Notes under the pieces: generated by a model
What the model saw: only the letters and a program-made list of their open reading frames with translations
Databases searched by the model: none
Told to the model about the DNA's origin: nothing
Source of the DNA: Haliotis asinina
Lineage: Eukaryota; Mollusca; Gastropoda; Lepetellida; Haliotidae
NCBI RefSeq assembly: GCF_037392515.1
Contig: NC_090292.1
Coordinates: forward strand, 45,311,747-45,375,746
DNA length: 64,000 nucleotides
Reading direction: 5' to 3'
Program-made: the position numbers and the translations under genes
Shown here: piece after piece, positions 32,863 through 46,135 of the stretch
Layout: each line of letters begins with the position of its first letter
Numbering within the stretch: the stretch's first letter is position 1

Positions 32863-33369
32863 GATCACCCGTTGTGGACCCGGGGGCATATTTGGTCCAC
32901 CAACCCGTTTGCCGTGGGTTGCGGCCCTGTGTCAGTGGAGGAGGGGATCCTGGTGGTTGAGGGGATCCTGCTGGAACCGTGTCCCTGTTGGCCCCTAGAC
33001 GAGTGGTTGAATGGGCCCGGTTCAACTAATCAGCTGGTTATGTCGAGCCCTGTGCATTACTTGTATTTGCACAACTTATATGTTGCTAATTTTAGGCCTC
33101 GACTCTTTTGGTCTCTCAAACATTACTTGATTTGAAATTTGCCGTAATTAATTTGCTTAGAGTCTAAATGCCCAGAAGGCTATGGCCAATCTGATGGGAT
33201 CTCATGGGCCAATCTGATGGGATCTATCTTTTTAAGATATTTTCCTGCTCGAGTATACCCTCCTAGTATCATTGACGCCATGTGCTGGAGACACGCAGAT
33301 ATGAAGCATCGTCCCTGTTGACACTCCATGGGTCGGGAGCAAGGAGGGTGAATCATATATATTTCAATC

Positions 33370-34650
33370 ATGGCACCCCCAATTACAAAACGTACACACG
33401 AATTTGATGATTCGTTGTCTTCTGAGGATGAAGATCAAACAACTTTCACCAACTCCAATAATTGGCCTCGATTCCTTGCGATGTGTGTACCTGATGGTGG
33501 TACTTGCAAGTTGAATTCCTTTGCTGTATCAAAGGGCATGGAAGGTTTAGCTGGAGAAGTGAAAAAATCAAAAAGTTGTGATCTGGTTCCCTTCTTATCG
33601 AGTGCAGGAAAGAAATCCAGTCAAAGATTCTAAGAGCAACCAAGTCTTTAGCTAATGTTCCTGTAGAAGTGACCCCTCACATGACATTAAATCACAGCAA
33701 AGGCATCGTTCGTGATAATGGACGTAGTCTTTCAGACATGAGTGAAGGTTACATTGTCACAGAATTACATTCTCAAGGCGTTACTCATGTCAAACGCTTG
33801 CTAAAAAAAATAATGAAAATATCCAAACAAACACATACCTCTTCACAGTTTGTCTGCCAGAACACCCACAATCGCTGAAAGCAGGTTATTGGTAGACTAA
33901 GGGTTGATACTTTTATCACCAATTCATTAAGATGCTATTTTTGCCAGAAATATGGTCACGGATCTAAGAAGTGCAACAATCCAGCTGCATGCCAAAAGTA
34001 TGCTGGACCATGCGAAGACAGTAGCCTGTGCAATAAAACACCTGTTTGTGTAAACTGCTCGGGTTGTCATCCATCTTCATCCAAGGAATGTCCTTCCTGG
34101 AAGTTGCAGTCGAAAATTTCGGGAGTAAAACTTGAGCGAAACGTGTCATTTATTTCTTTGAGGCAAAACAGATTGTTCTTTCACAAGAACAATCATGTCC
34201 CTCTTACGCTACCACTGTTTTTCCTTCGGCTCATGTCTCTCAATCCAAATATGTTTCATGTACTTCCGTAGGTTGTCAAACGGACTATACGTGGGCTAGA
34301 ACATCGGCTCCTACATTGCTATCTGCAGAAGTTCAAGCGACACCTACTAAGGTTACTTCCAGTGCACAAACAATGTCTTCACAAACAATAATTCAGGTAA
34401 GTCAAGATACATCTGCATCTCAAAAGCAACCATCTAAATCATCAGACATTAATGCAAACCAAACTGTGATAACAAAAAGAACCAGAGCAACAGAGCCCCA
34501 ATGGGGTCGAATAACCAGGTCCAACTTTTTAATAAGTTTGGATCTCTTGAGGACATGAATGTGTCCGACCATACTCATTGTAGAACAAATAGCTTGTCGC
34601 CCTGAAGGAAGGTGAGGGGTAGATCACCTGTTCATCCTCCAAAGAAATAA
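33370..34650 (+). pseudogene. LINE copy K ORF1 (second subfamily), broken
   Basis: Starts MAPPITKRTHEFDDSLSSED, the N-terminus shared with copies M and Q. WPRF, KLNSFAVSKGMEGLAGEV and the SKGIVRD/MSEGYIV region follow. Zinc knuckles near 33930-34100 include CYFCQKYGHGSKKC and CVNCSGCHPSSSKECPSW. Frame changes occur near 33620, 33800-33880 and 34150. The stop overlaps the ORF2 start as TAATG at 34648-34652. Confidence 0.75.
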
Positions 34651-34894
34651 TGTCTTCACCAATTACCCAGTGGAACTGTAGAGGACTTAGGACCAATTCA
34701 AATGATTTACAGTTATTGGTCCAATATTTTAAGCCATCAGCGTTTTGCATTCAAGAAAATTATCTGAAGCAGACAGATCATTTTGACCTACATCAGTTTA
34801 ATGCTTATTCCTTTTCCCCTCCTGGTGATAGAGCTTCAGGTGGATCATCTATCCTGGTGAGAAATAATGTTGCCCACAGCTCAATTCCTCTTAA
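34650..34894 (+). pseudogene. LINE copy K ORF2, first segment (endonuclease)
   Basis: Open from ATG 34650 with ITQWNCRGLRTNSNDLQLL, FCIQENYLKQ and GDRASGGSSILVRNN. The frame is cut at 34894 by an inserted minus-strand LINE. Its continuation at 51672-52062 is described separately. Confidence 0.75.
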
Positions 34895-35732
34895 GTGAGT
34901 GAGTGAGTTAATATGTAACGTCAAATCGGCAATATCTCAGCCATATCGTGACGAGAACATTTAATACTGAAATCAAATATATGTACAGTAAAAGCCTGGC
35001 AACCACGGACAGTAAAACAACTAGAATATGACAAATGGGATTAAAACTAGCGTGGAAAGTTCAAACTTATATCACTATTCGGACAATACAATATAAAATC
35101 AGGCCATAGATTGCCAACAACTGAAGGTAGATCACCATGCTAGGGACCATGGGGACTTACAGTGCCTTTATTACCGGCATGGACCCTAGTTGGATTTACA
35201 TCGTCCCCTCAGCTGTTAGCAATTTAGACACATCTAGCCACAAATTGAAAATACACATACGCTACCACTAAAAACAATGGAAACTCAAAATTTACTGTAA
35301 TGTTTATGGACTTATGTCCCTTCTCAGGAGGACAATAATTTTACGGTACTTCAACCTCCTTCGAGGATACAGCCACTAACAAGCAGTTACGAAATTAAAC
35401 TTCCAATAATATAAATACATCTATCTGCAGAACACATCATTCAAAACTCAACCAAAAAATCAATTTGTTTTACAAAAACAATAATTAAATGAGAAAAACA
35501 CGTTTGTAAAAAGATCCTTAACGGTTTTGACATTGAAATATTGATCCCTTGTGATGGGGAATTCAACACAGTCGTGCAGAATAAGCTTGACCGTGACTCT
35601 CTCATCACAAGAGATACAAAATGGAGGATCCTCACCTTTTAACAGGTACGCATGAGTATATCTAGTGTGGCCAATTCGACATCGTCGTAGAATAACATCT
35701 TCAAATCTGGACTGACAACCCAAGTAGGTATA
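34895..35732 (-). mobile_element. LINE copy P/L, 3' end (RNase H C-terminus and 3' UTR)
   Basis: Minus strand. The tail (ACTC repeats) abuts copy K at 34895. The 3' UTR with the hairpin runs to about 35440 and the RNase H C-terminal region from 35441 to 35732 (CQSRFEDVILRRCRIGHTRY, LLKGEDPPFCISCDERVTVK). The frame is cut at 35732 by copy M and resumes at 41789. Confidence 0.8.
35718..35732 (+). repeat. Target-site duplication of copy M, left
   Basis: ACCCAAGTAGGTATA, identical to 41789-41803. Confidence 0.9.
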
Positions 35733-35790
35733 GGCACCCGTGAATGGCCACCTCCTCGTGGTGGGTGCTGGGTAACGCTAAGAGCCGTTC
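35733..35790 (+). ncRNA. HDV-like ribozyme with covarying P2, copy M
   Basis: P1, P3, P1.1 and the catalytic GCTAA are as in copy A. P2 is GAATGGC (nt 10-16) with GCCGTTC (nt 52-58). Four successive pairs differ from copy A yet still pair: 11/57 A-U for G-C, 12/56 A-U for C-G, 13/55 U-G for G-C, 14/54 G-C for A-U. This is strong support for the helix. Confidence 0.85.
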
Positions 35791-36322
35791 ACCCCCGTAG
35801 TGGACCCGGGGGGATATTTGGTCCACCAACCCGTTTCCCGTGGCTTGCGGCCCTGTGTCGGTGGAGAAAGGGATCCTGGTGGTTGAGGGCATGGGAGCAG
35901 GACCATTGTTCCTATTGCTCAACACACCACATTGGCCCTGACTTCACCTAGACGGGTGGTTGAATGGGCCCGGTTCAACCAATCGGCTGGTCACGCCAAG
36001 CCCTGTGCGTGGATTATCTCTGTAATTGCACAGCTTTGATTTGGAATTGTCTCAATGTTTGTCTTGGCCCATTGTGTTCTTTAAACACTTATAGATTTTG
36101 AAATATGATCGAATGAACTTTGCCTAGAGTCTTATGCCCAGAAGGCGGTGGCTCATGGGCCAATCTGGTAGGATTTATCTTTTCTAGATTTTTCCTGCTT
36201 GAGTATACCCTCCTAGTATCCTTGGTGCCGTCTGCTGGAGATCCACTGACATTAGACATCGTCCTTGTTGACACTCCATGGTGGGTGGGGAGCTAGGAGG
36301 GTGAATCATATATATGTACACT

Positions 36323-37602
36323 ATGCCACCCCCACTTAAAAAACGCTCTTACGAGTCAGATGATTCGGTCTCATCTGAGGATGAGACTCCTGCTGCTCCG
36401 ATCAATACTGACAACTGGCCTCGATTTCTCGTCATGACTTCACCCGAAGGTGGTCCTATAAAGCTGAATCTGTTCGCGATAGCTAAGGGCATTGAAGGTT
36501 TGGCTGGCGAAGTAAAAGAAGTGAAAAAGCTACGATCTGGTTCTCTGTTGATCCACTGCAGGAAACAGATCCAATCTCAGGTTCTCCTTTCCACAAAATT
36601 GTTGGCCAATGTTCCCGTTGAGGTGTTTCCTCACAGGACATTGAATTGCAGTAAAGGCATCATACGTGATATCGGACGTTGCCTTTCCGATATGACCGAA
36701 ACTGACATTCTTAGGGAATTGCGCACCCAAGGAGTTACCGATGGCAAACGTTTTACCGTTAGAAAGAATGATGCTGTTACCAAAACTAACACCTATCTCG
36801 TCACATTCTGTCTTCCGACACACCCAGTCACTGAAAGCGGGGTATTGCAACTTAAGGGTGGATGCATTTATCCCTAATCCCTTAAGATGTTACACCTGTC
36901 AAAAGTAGGGTCATGGATCTAGATCGTGCCAAAATACAGCTGCTTGTTGTCGTTGTGCTGGAACATGTGACAAACCTTCTAACTGTGTGAACTGTTCTGG
37001 TTGTCATCCTTCTTCCTCAAAAGATTGTCCTACTTGGAAATTACAAGCAAAAATATCTAAATTGAAGCATGAACGGAATATTTCCTTCCCAGAAGCGAAG
37101 AAGATCATTCTTGCACAAGAACAGTCGGGTCCATTGTACTCTACCACTGTTTCTACATCTATCCAGGCTCCAAAACCAAAACTTGTATCCGTACGTTGCC
37201 AGACAGAGTACACATGGGCAAAGACTTCTGCTCCAACGTTGCTGTCAACCGAAGTAAAAGCGACGCCCCAACAAATGAGCTCCAGTTCACAAACTTTAAC
37301 GGTATCACAAAGCATTAGTCAGTCTAAGACATCCAAGATCGATCCGCCGGCATCACAGAAACATTCTTCAAAATCAGAGGCAATTTTAAAACCAACGTCT
37401 AAAAACAAACCTAACAGTGAAACACACAAAAAGAATCATAGGGACAGAGCCCCAAAAGGGACTAACAACCCGATCCAAATCTTCAATAAGTTTGAACCCC
37501 TGACGACATGGATGTGTCCGAGCAAAGCCATGGTAGGACACATAGCTTGTCGCCTTCAAGGAAGGTGAGGGGTAGATCACCAGTCCATCCTCCAGAGACA
37601 TA
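36323..37602 (+). pseudogene. LINE copy M ORF1, broken
   Basis: Begins MPPPLKKRSYESDDSVSSED. The conserved N-terminal region (WPRFLV, IKLNLFAIAKGIEGLAGEVK) and RDIGRCLSDMTETDI segment are open to about 36865, where a frame change occurs. A TAG follows inside the first knuckle near 36906. Knuckles two and three (CCRCAGTC, CVNCSGCHPSSSKDCPTW) are read after that, then a Ser/Lys-rich part. A last frame change lies near 37500. RNA-binding role by family; this copy is dead. Confidence 0.8.
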
Positions 37603-37604
37603 AT

Positions 37605-40600
37605 ATCCTCAAACATAATAGAGGACTGAGGTCTAATTTAGCTGATTTACAGGTACTCGTCCAAGATTTTAAGCCGTCAGCTTTCTGCATACAAGAAACC
37701 CATCTGAAGGAGACAGATCATTTTGATCTTCGTCAGTTCAATGCATATCACTGTTTTTCTCCTCCAGGTGATAGAGCGTCTGGTGGATCATCAATCCTGG
37801 TGAGGAACAATGTTATTCATAGCTCAGTTCCACTTAAAACAAACCTCCAAGCCATTGCAGTTCGACTTACCTTACAAGTTGCTTTTACTTTATGCTCTTT
37901 GTACATTCCACCATCATCAGCGGTTTACTTACCTGATCTGCAAGCTCTTTATGATCAACTACCTAAACCCTGTGTAATCATGGGGGATTTAAATGGCCAC
38001 AACCCACTCTAGGGCGGTACTAATACAAACACCAAAGGTAAATTACTGGAGGATTTTATTTCAAATAACGATTTGTGCATTTATAATGACGGATCACAGA
38101 CATACCTACATCCTGGAACAGGAACATATTCGGCCCTTGATTTGTCTATTACTGACTCTAACCTATTCAATGAATTCGAGTGGTCTGTCCATGAAGATCT
38201 CTGTGGAAGTGACCATTTCCCCACAATACTGAAACCCGTGAATCCCTCTGATGTCCCTCCATCATCACGATGGAATTTTAAAAAGGCTAACTGGCCTTTA
38301 TATGCAGTTCTCTGCGCTGACAAGCTCAGACCGGAACTTTTTCATGATATTCCTGATGCCATAAAACGTTTTTCAGATGAGCTAAATAACATAGCTGACG
38401 AATGTATCCCTAAGTCCTCAGCAGTTCCTCACGTTCGAAAACCATGGTTTAACGATGATTGCAAACACGCTAGGAAGGCACGGAAGAAAGCTGAGCATTA
38501 TTTCCGTCGCCATCCTATGGTCCACAATTTAGACAAACTAAACATTCTGAATGCTAAGGCAAGTCGTACTTTCAAACAAAGTAAACGCCACTCTTGGCAA
38601 CAATATGTATCAGAAATTAATTCACGCACGCCGATATCCAAGATGTGGAATATGATACAAAAGATGAAGGGTAAGGGATCTAAATCTACCATCCACCATC
38701 TAAAAGATGGGAACATATTGTTAACTGATAAATCTGATATTGCAAATAAACTTGGTGAGACGTTGGCCAAACATTCTTCCTCATCCAATTACTTTCCTGA
38801 ATTCCAAAAATATCAAAAACAGCAAGAAAAGAAATCTATTAATTTCAATTCAGATAATGGGGAAGACTACAATGAAACATTTTCGATGTATGAACTTCAC
38901 ACTGCTCTTGACCAAGCTCCTGATACTGCTTCTGGAGCTGATGGTATCCATTATCAACTCCTGAAACACTTGCCAGGCTCGTGTTTAGAGACACTCTTAT
39001 ATATTTTTGACACCATCTGGACAAGTGGAAATTTCCTTTCATCATGGCGTGATGCAATAATAGTTCCCATCCCTAAACCTGGACGTGATCATACTGATCC
39101 TTCCAATTATAGGCCCATTTCACTAACTAGCTGTGTTTGCAAGACCATGGAACGCATGATAAATAATCGACTTGTTTGGTACTTGGAGACCAATAATCTA
39201 ATAACAGATATACAATGTGGTTTCCGTAAAAACAGAAGTACTATCGATCATTTAGTGCGTTTAGAATCCTTCGTTAAAAATGCCATAATTAATAAACAAC
39301 ATGCTGTGTCTATTTTTTTCAATCTAGAAAAAGCATACGACACGACATGCAAACATGGGATTTTAAAAGATTTACATGACTTTGGATTACGAGGTCGTTT
39401 ACCTCAATTTATATCCAACTTCTTAAATGAGAGACAATTTCAAGTACGCGAGGGTTCAACCCTGTCTGATCATTACAATCAGGATCAGGCAGTATTTTGT
39501 CTGTAACACTTTTTAGCATTAAGATCAACAGTTTGTCCAAGGTTTTAAATGATTCAATCGATGGATCGCGTTTCGTGGATGATTTTAATATTTCTTGTCG
39601 CGGTAAAAATATGCATACTATTGAACGGCAACTACAGTTGTGTTTACACAAAATAAATAAATGGTGTCTCGAAAATGGATTTAAATTTTCTCAGTCAAAA
39701 ACTAATTGTCTACACTTTTGTAGAAAATATCAGCCACATAAGGACCCAGAACTCTTTTTAAATGGCACTCCCATCAAAGTGGTCAAGGAGGCCAAGTTCT
39801 TGGGTATAATTTTCGACTCCTATTTAACTTTTCTTCCGCACATTATATATCTAAAAAATAAATGCTTGAAGGCTCTGGATTTACTAAAAGTTGTTTCCAA
39901 TTCAAAATGGGGAGGTGATCAAGCTACCCTCCTTCACCTATACAGATCAGTGGTCCGCTCCAAGCTTGATTATGGGTCCATCGTATATGGGGGAGCCTGT
40001 AAAAGTAACTTAAGACTACTGGATTCTGTCCACCACCAAGGACTTAGACTTTGTCTCGGATCCTTTAGAACTTCTCCTGTGGACAGTCTTTACGTCGAGG
40101 CTGATGAACCATCTCTTTCACAACGCCGTATAAAATTATCCGTCCAATATATTACAAAACCTTTTTTCTAATAAGTCTAACCCTGCTTTTAACTGTGTCT
40201 TTAATCCCCGCTATGAGGATTTATATGCTAAGAAATCTTCTCTTGTTCCACCTCTTGGGGATAGAGTTAAACCATTCCTTTCTGGTGCTGGCTTTGACCT
40301 GGAGACTATCTCTCCTTCGCGTTTGCTTTCTTCTCCTCCTTGGCAACTAGTGCGGCCACAAGTTGATTTAACTCTTACACAGTTTAAGAAGTCAGAAACT
40401 AATGAATTACAATATAAACACGAATATAATAACTTAAAGCATAAATATAGCAATTACAAACCCATATTTACAGACGGGTCCAAGGATGGTGGCGCGGTAG
40501 CTTGTGCCACTGTCATTGGATCCAGAACAATATCTTCTAGATTACCAGATTGCAGCTCTATTTTCACAGCTGAAGCAAACGCCATAGTAACGGCTCTTAA

Positions 40601-41261
40601 ATATGTTCAAAGACACCCCAAACATAAACAGTATATAATCTATTCAGACTCTCTTTCTTGCCTTCAGGCTATTAAAAATATTTCTTGCAAACATCCACTT
40701 TTAATTGAAATTATTGAATTGCATAATGATCTTGCTACTGGCCAATACGACATCGTCTTTTGCTGGTTACCCAGTCACGTAGGCATTTCTGGTAACACAG
40801 TGGCTGACCTTGCTGCCAAAGCAGCACTCAACAAATCTGTGACACCACTTCTTATTCCATACACCGATTATAAAGCTACTATTAAATCTTATATCCGTGA
40901 ACTGATGCAGAAGAAGTGGGACACCCAAGTGGATATTAATAAATTATATGCAATAAAACCGTATATTGGTTATACCTACTTGGGATGTCAGTCCAGATAT
41001 GAAGAGGTCATCATTCGGCGATGTCGTATTGGCCATACGAGATATACTCATAAATACTTATTGAAAGGTGAGGATCCTCCATTCTGCATCCCTTGTGATG
41101 AAATAATCACAGTCAAGCATGTCTTGCTTGACTGTGTCGAATATTCCATCACAAGGGATAAATATTTCAAATCACCAACTATGAAGGATCTTTTTAGTAA
41201 CATAACTTCTCGTTTAATTCTTGCATTTTTAAAAGAATTAGATTTGATATCAGACTTGTAA
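37605..41261 (+). pseudogene. LINE copy M ORF2 (endonuclease, RT, RNase H), broken
   Basis: The start is damaged: a small deletion removes the QWNC motif. Endonuclease: IQETHLKETD, DRASGGSSILVRNN, GDLNGHNPL then a TAG at about 38011, LHPGTGTYS and SDHFP. RT: YRPISLTS, GFRKNRST, C motif FVDDFN near 39575. In the A motif the usual FFDLEKAYD reads FFNLEKAYD, losing a catalytic Asp. A deletion near 39489 removes the B-motif start. A frame change lies near 40165. RNase H (about 40470-40850) is open with FTDGSKDGG, TAEANAI, YSDSLS and PSHVGISGNTVADLAAKAA. A C-terminal Cys/His region (CRIGHTRYTH, CIPCDE) follows. Confidence 0.85.
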
Positions 41262-41788
41262 ATAGATAAATATTTTATGTTTGGAGGTTTAGATTGATAA
41301 CTAAGATTGTTAGTGGCTGTATCCTCGAGGGGGGTTAAGGTACTGTAAAATTATTGTCCTCCTGAGAGGGTACGTAGGTCCACAAACATTCAAAGTAAAT
41401 TCAAACTCTCTGCTATTTTAATCATTGTATATTTGTTATTTTAAATGCATGGCTAGATCTGTCTAAATTGCTATCGACTGAGGGGATGGTGTAATTCCAG
41501 CTAGGGTCCATGCAGGTAGCAAAAGTAATGTAAGTCCCCATGGTCCTTAGCATGGTGATCTACCTTCAGTTGTTGGCAGTCTATAGCCCATTTTTACATT
41601 GTATTTAAAATGTTTTAGATTTAATCACTAATCTTAAATGGATGTCTGTGATATATACTAGTGGTTTTACTGTTCTTCGTCAACAGGGTTTTAATTTCTT
41701 ACATTCATTCATTTTACAATGTCATTATTTGTTCTCGTCACGATATGGCTGCAATATTGCCGATGTGACGATAAATATGAACTCACTC

Positions 41789-41979
41789 ACCCAAGTAGGT
41801 ATAACCAATGTAAGGTTTTATCCCATATAATTTATTGATACCCACTTGGGTGTCCCACTTCTTTTGCATCAGATCACGGATATAAGACCTACCGGTGGCT
41901 TTGTAATCACTATAAGGAATCACTATAAGAAGTGGTGTCATAGACAATTCTCCAAAGAACTTTCCGGAACTGCTACCAC
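41789..41979 (-). mobile_element. LINE copy P/L, middle segment
   Basis: The minus strand continues the RNase H frame cut at 35732: IPYSDYKATGRSYIRDLMQK and KWDTQVGINKLYGIKPYIGY. It starts with the right-hand duplicate of the M target site (41789-41803). About 35 bp at 41945-41979 do not match the LINE and look like filler next to copy Q. Confidence 0.75.
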
Positions 41980-42534
41980 CGAGTGAGTGAGTGAGTGAGT
42001 TAATATTTACCGTCACATCGGCAGTATCTCAGCCATATCGTGACCAGAACACTACAAAAAAACATGGTATATATCAATAATACTTGAAACAATCTAAAGC
42101 CTGTTGAGAAAGAACAGCAAAACCACTAGTATATCACAGACATTCATTTAAAACTAGTAATGATATCTAAAACAGTTTAATTACTGAGAACACTACAATA
42201 TAAAAACGGGCTATAGATTGCCAACAACTGAAGGTAGATCACCATACTAGGGACCATGGGGACTTACAGTACTTTTGCTACCTGCATGGACCCTAACTGG
42301 ATTTACATCATCCCTTCAGCCGTTAGCAGTTTTGTCATATCTAGCCATATATTAAAACTACATCTATGCTACGAGTAAAACAGTGGAGTGCTTTAATTTA
42401 CTTCGAATGTTATGGGACTTACGTATCCTCCCGGGAGGACAATAATTTTACTGTACTTTAACCCCCCTTGAGGATACTGCCACTAACAATGTCAGTTACT
42501 AATTGAAACGTCCAGTCGTAAAATATTTATCTAT

Positions 42535-45500
42535 TTACAGCTCAGATAACAAATCTAACTCTTTTAAAGAAGCAATAATTAAATGAGAACTATGATTAAT
42601 AAAAAGATGCTGCAAAGTTCGTGATGTAAAATATTTATCCCTTGTGATGGAATACTCAACACAGTCAAGCAAGAGATGCTTGACTGTGATTCGTGCATCA
42701 CAAGGGATACAAAACGAAGGATCTTCACCTTTCAATAGGTATTGATGTATATACCTGGTATGGCCAATACGGCATCGTCGGATGATGACCTCCTCAAATC
42801 TGGACTGACAACCCAAGTAGGTGTAACCAGCATAGGGTTTTACCTCATGTAATTATTGATACCTACTTGAGTGTCCCACCTCTTCTACATGATATCCCGG
42901 ATATAAGATCTGATAACAGCTTTATATTCAGAGTAAGGGATAAGAAGTGGTGTCACAGCACGATCGGCCATTGTGTCCCCAGTAATACCAACGTGGCTGG
43001 GTAAGACGATGTCGTACTGGTCAGTAGCAAGATCATTATATAATTCAATAATTTCTATTAAAAGTGGATGTTTACATGATACGTCTTTAGTCGCCTCAAG
43101 GCAAGAAAGAGACTCTGAATAGATTGTATATTGTTGATGTTTATGGTGTCTTTGAATATATTTTAGAGCCGTCGATATGGCGTTTGCTTCAGCCGTGAAA
43201 ATTGAACTGCTATCGGGTAATCTAGATTATATTGCTTTAGATCCAATGACAGTAGAACAAGCCACTGCGCCACCGTCCTTTGATCCGTCTGTAAATAAGG
43301 ATTTGTAATTGCAATATTTATTTTTTAGTTGATTATGTTCTTGTTTATATTGTAATTCATTAGTTTCTGATTTTTTAAATGTAGTCATTGTAAGGTCTAC
43401 TTGTGGCCTAACCAACTGCCAAGGAGGAGAGGAAATCAGACGGGAGGGAGCTATGTTGTCTAGCGCTATGCCAGCAGCAGAAAGGAAAGGTTTCACTCAG
43501 TCCAAGAGGCGGAACAAGGGAAGACTGCTTGTTGTACAAATCCTCATACAGGCGTTTAAAGACACAGTTAAATGCAGGGTTTGACTCCTTGGAATATAAT
43601 TTGGTTATATACTGTAAAGATAATTTTATACGGCATTGTTTAAGAGATGGCTCATCAGCCTCAACGTACAGGCTATCGACGTGTGAAGTTCGAAATGAGC
43701 CAAGACAAAGTCGTAGACCTTGATGGTGAACAGAATCTAAAAGTGTTAAGTTGATTTTGCAGGCTCCACCATAGACGATGCAGCCATAATCAAGTTTTGA
43801 ACGTATCAATGATTGATAAAGTTGCAGGAGGGTAGCTTGATCCCCTCCCCACTTACAATTAGAAATGACTCAACAAGGCAAGGGCCTTCAGGCATTCAGT
43901 TTTAAGGGACTTGATATGCGGTGAAAATGTTAAATGGGAGTCAAAAATTATACCTAAGAACTTAGCTTCCTTTACCACTTTGATGGGAGTGCCATTGAGA
44001 AATAGTTCAGGGTCCATATGCAGTTTATATCTTCTACAAAAATGTATACAATTAGTTTTCGATTTAGAAAATGTAAAACCGTTTTCAAGGCACTACTTGT
44101 TAATTTTGTTTAAACACAACTGCAGTTGTCTTTCAATAGTATGCATATTTTTACCACGACAAGAAATATTAAAATCATCCACAAAAAGTGACCCATCAAT
44201 CGAATCATTTAAAACCTTAGATAAACTGTTGATTTTAATGCTAAAAAAGTGACAGATAAAATACTGCCTTGTGGGACACCCTGATCGTGATTATAATGAT
44301 CAGACAGGGTAGAACCCACTCGGACTTGAAATTGTCTGTCATTTATAAAGTTGGAAATAAATTGAAGCAATCGGCCTCGCAGTCCAAAGTCATGCAAATC
44401 TTTCAAAATGCCATATTTCCATGTAGTGTCATAGGCTTTTTCTAAATCAAAAAATATAGAGACTGCATGTTGTTTATTAATTATAGCGTGTTTGACAAAT
44501 GATTCTAAATGCACTAAGTGATCAATGGTACTTCTGTTTTTACGAAAACCACACTGAATATCTGTTATGAGGTTACTGGTCTCTAAGTACCAAACTAGTC
44601 TATTGTTTATCATGCGTTCCATTGTTTTGCAAACACAGTTTGTGAGAGAAATTGGTAGATAATCAGTATGATCACGTCCAGGTTTAGGTATTGCGAGTAC
44701 TATAGCACCTCGCCAAGAAGACGGAAATTTTCCCGAAGTCCAAATGTCATCAAATATATTTAAAAGGGTTTCTAAACAAGATTCTGGTAAGTGTTTCAGG
44801 AGTTGATGATGTATATGCTCAGCTCCTGTAGCAGTATCATGAGCTTGTTCAAGAGCAGTATGACGTTTATGAATAGAGAATATTTCATTATAATCTTCAC
44901 CATTATTTGAACTGAAATTTATACCTTTCTTTTCTTGCTGATTTTTATATTTCTGAAATTCAGGCACATAATTTGAAGAAGAGGAGTGTTTGGCGAGGCT
45001 TTCACCCAGTTTATTTGCGTTATCGGATTTTGTTAGTCAGTAGCTGATCACCATCTTGAAGGTGTTGAATGCTGGGTTTAGTGCCCTTACCCTTGATTTT
45101 CTGAATCATGTTCCATACTTTTGATATCGATGTACGTGCATTGATCTTTGATACATGCGTTCGCCAAGAATGGTGTTTACTTTGCTTAAAAGTTTAGCAT
45201 TAAGAATTTTATATTTGTTCAAATTGTGGACCATAGGATGGCGGCGGAAATAATGTTCAGCTTTTTTTCCGTGCCTTCCGAGCCTGTTTGCAATCATCGT
45301 TGAACCACGGATTTCTAATATGTGGAGTTGCGGAGAACTTAGGGATACACGCATTGGCTATGTTGTTCACCTAATCAGTAAAACACTTTATAGCGTCAGC
45401 AGCATCAGTGAAAAGTTCAGGTTTAAGTTTGTCAGCACAGAGAGTTTCATATAAAGGCCAGTTAGCCTTCTTAAAATTCCATCTGGATGACGGAGGAACA

Positions 45501-46135
45501 TCAGAAGGGGTTACAGGTGTTAGAACTGTAGGAAAGTGATCACTTCCACAAAGGTCGTCATGGATGGACCATTCAAATTCATTCAGGAGGATTGAGTTAG
45601 TGACAGATAAATCAAGACTGGAATAAGTACCATTCCCAGGATGTAGATAAGTGTGAGAACCATCGTTATAGATGCATAAATCATTATTTGAAATGAACTC
45701 TTCAAGTAACCTTCCTTTATTACTTGTATGCACACTACCCCATAGTGGGTTATGACCATTGAGATCACCCATAATGTTGCAGGGCTTTGGAAGTTGGTCG
45801 TAGATTGCTTGAAGATCAGTTAATTGAAGCAATGATGTTGGGGGAATGTAAAGAGAGCACAAAGTAAAAACAATGTGCAGAGTTATTCTAACTGCAACAG
45901 CCTGAAGATTGGTATGAAGTAAAATTGAAGATCCACCTGTAGCTTTAGTCCCTGGTGGGGAGAAGGAATTGTAGGTACTGTACTGACGTAAATCAAAGTT
46001 ATCAGTTTCTTTAAGGTAAGTCTCCTGCAGACATATTGCTGATGGCTTATAATCTTGTATCAATAAATGCAAATCATTGAGATTGGTCCTAAGACCTCTG
46101 CAATTCCATTGAATAATTGAACTAGAAACGCTCAT
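42535..46135 (-). pseudogene. LINE copy Q ORF2, broken
   Basis: The endonuclease is open for 254 codons from ATG 46135 (IIQWNCRGLRTNLNDLHLL, AICLQETYLKETD, GDLNGHNPLWG, SDHFP), then a stop near 45371. RT: YLPISLTN, GFRKNRST, A motif FFDLEKAYDTTW, B motif GVPQGSILSVTF near 44260, then a frame change. C motif FVDDFN is read near 44185. RNase H is present in pieces (FTDGSKDGG near 43290) with internal deletion. The C-terminal Cys/His region is read at 42816-42535. Confidence 0.8.

Larger units (their letters stand above)
32805..34894 (+). mobile_element. LINE copy K, left part
   Basis: Starts exactly at the family 5' terminus. Contains ribozyme, 5' UTR, a broken ORF1 (33370-34650) and the first 80 codons of ORF2. 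It is cut at 34894 by the ACTC tail of a minus-strand copy (L). The reading resumes at 51672, in the same place in the endonuclease, after a 12-bp near-duplicate of 34883-34894. Confidence 0.8.
35733..41788 (+). mobile_element. LINE copy M, full length (about 6.06 kb)
   Basis: The most complete copy, bounded by a 15-bp target-site duplication. Order: ribozyme (35733-35790), 5' UTR, ORF1 (36323-37602), ORF2 with endonuclease, RT and RNase H (about 37605-41261), and a 3' UTR (41262-41788) ending in ACTCACTC. It sits inside the minus-strand copy P/L. Several lesions in both ORFs show it is not autonomous now. It defines the family: I/Nimb-like order, no poly(A), ribozyme at the 5' end. Confidence 0.9.
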
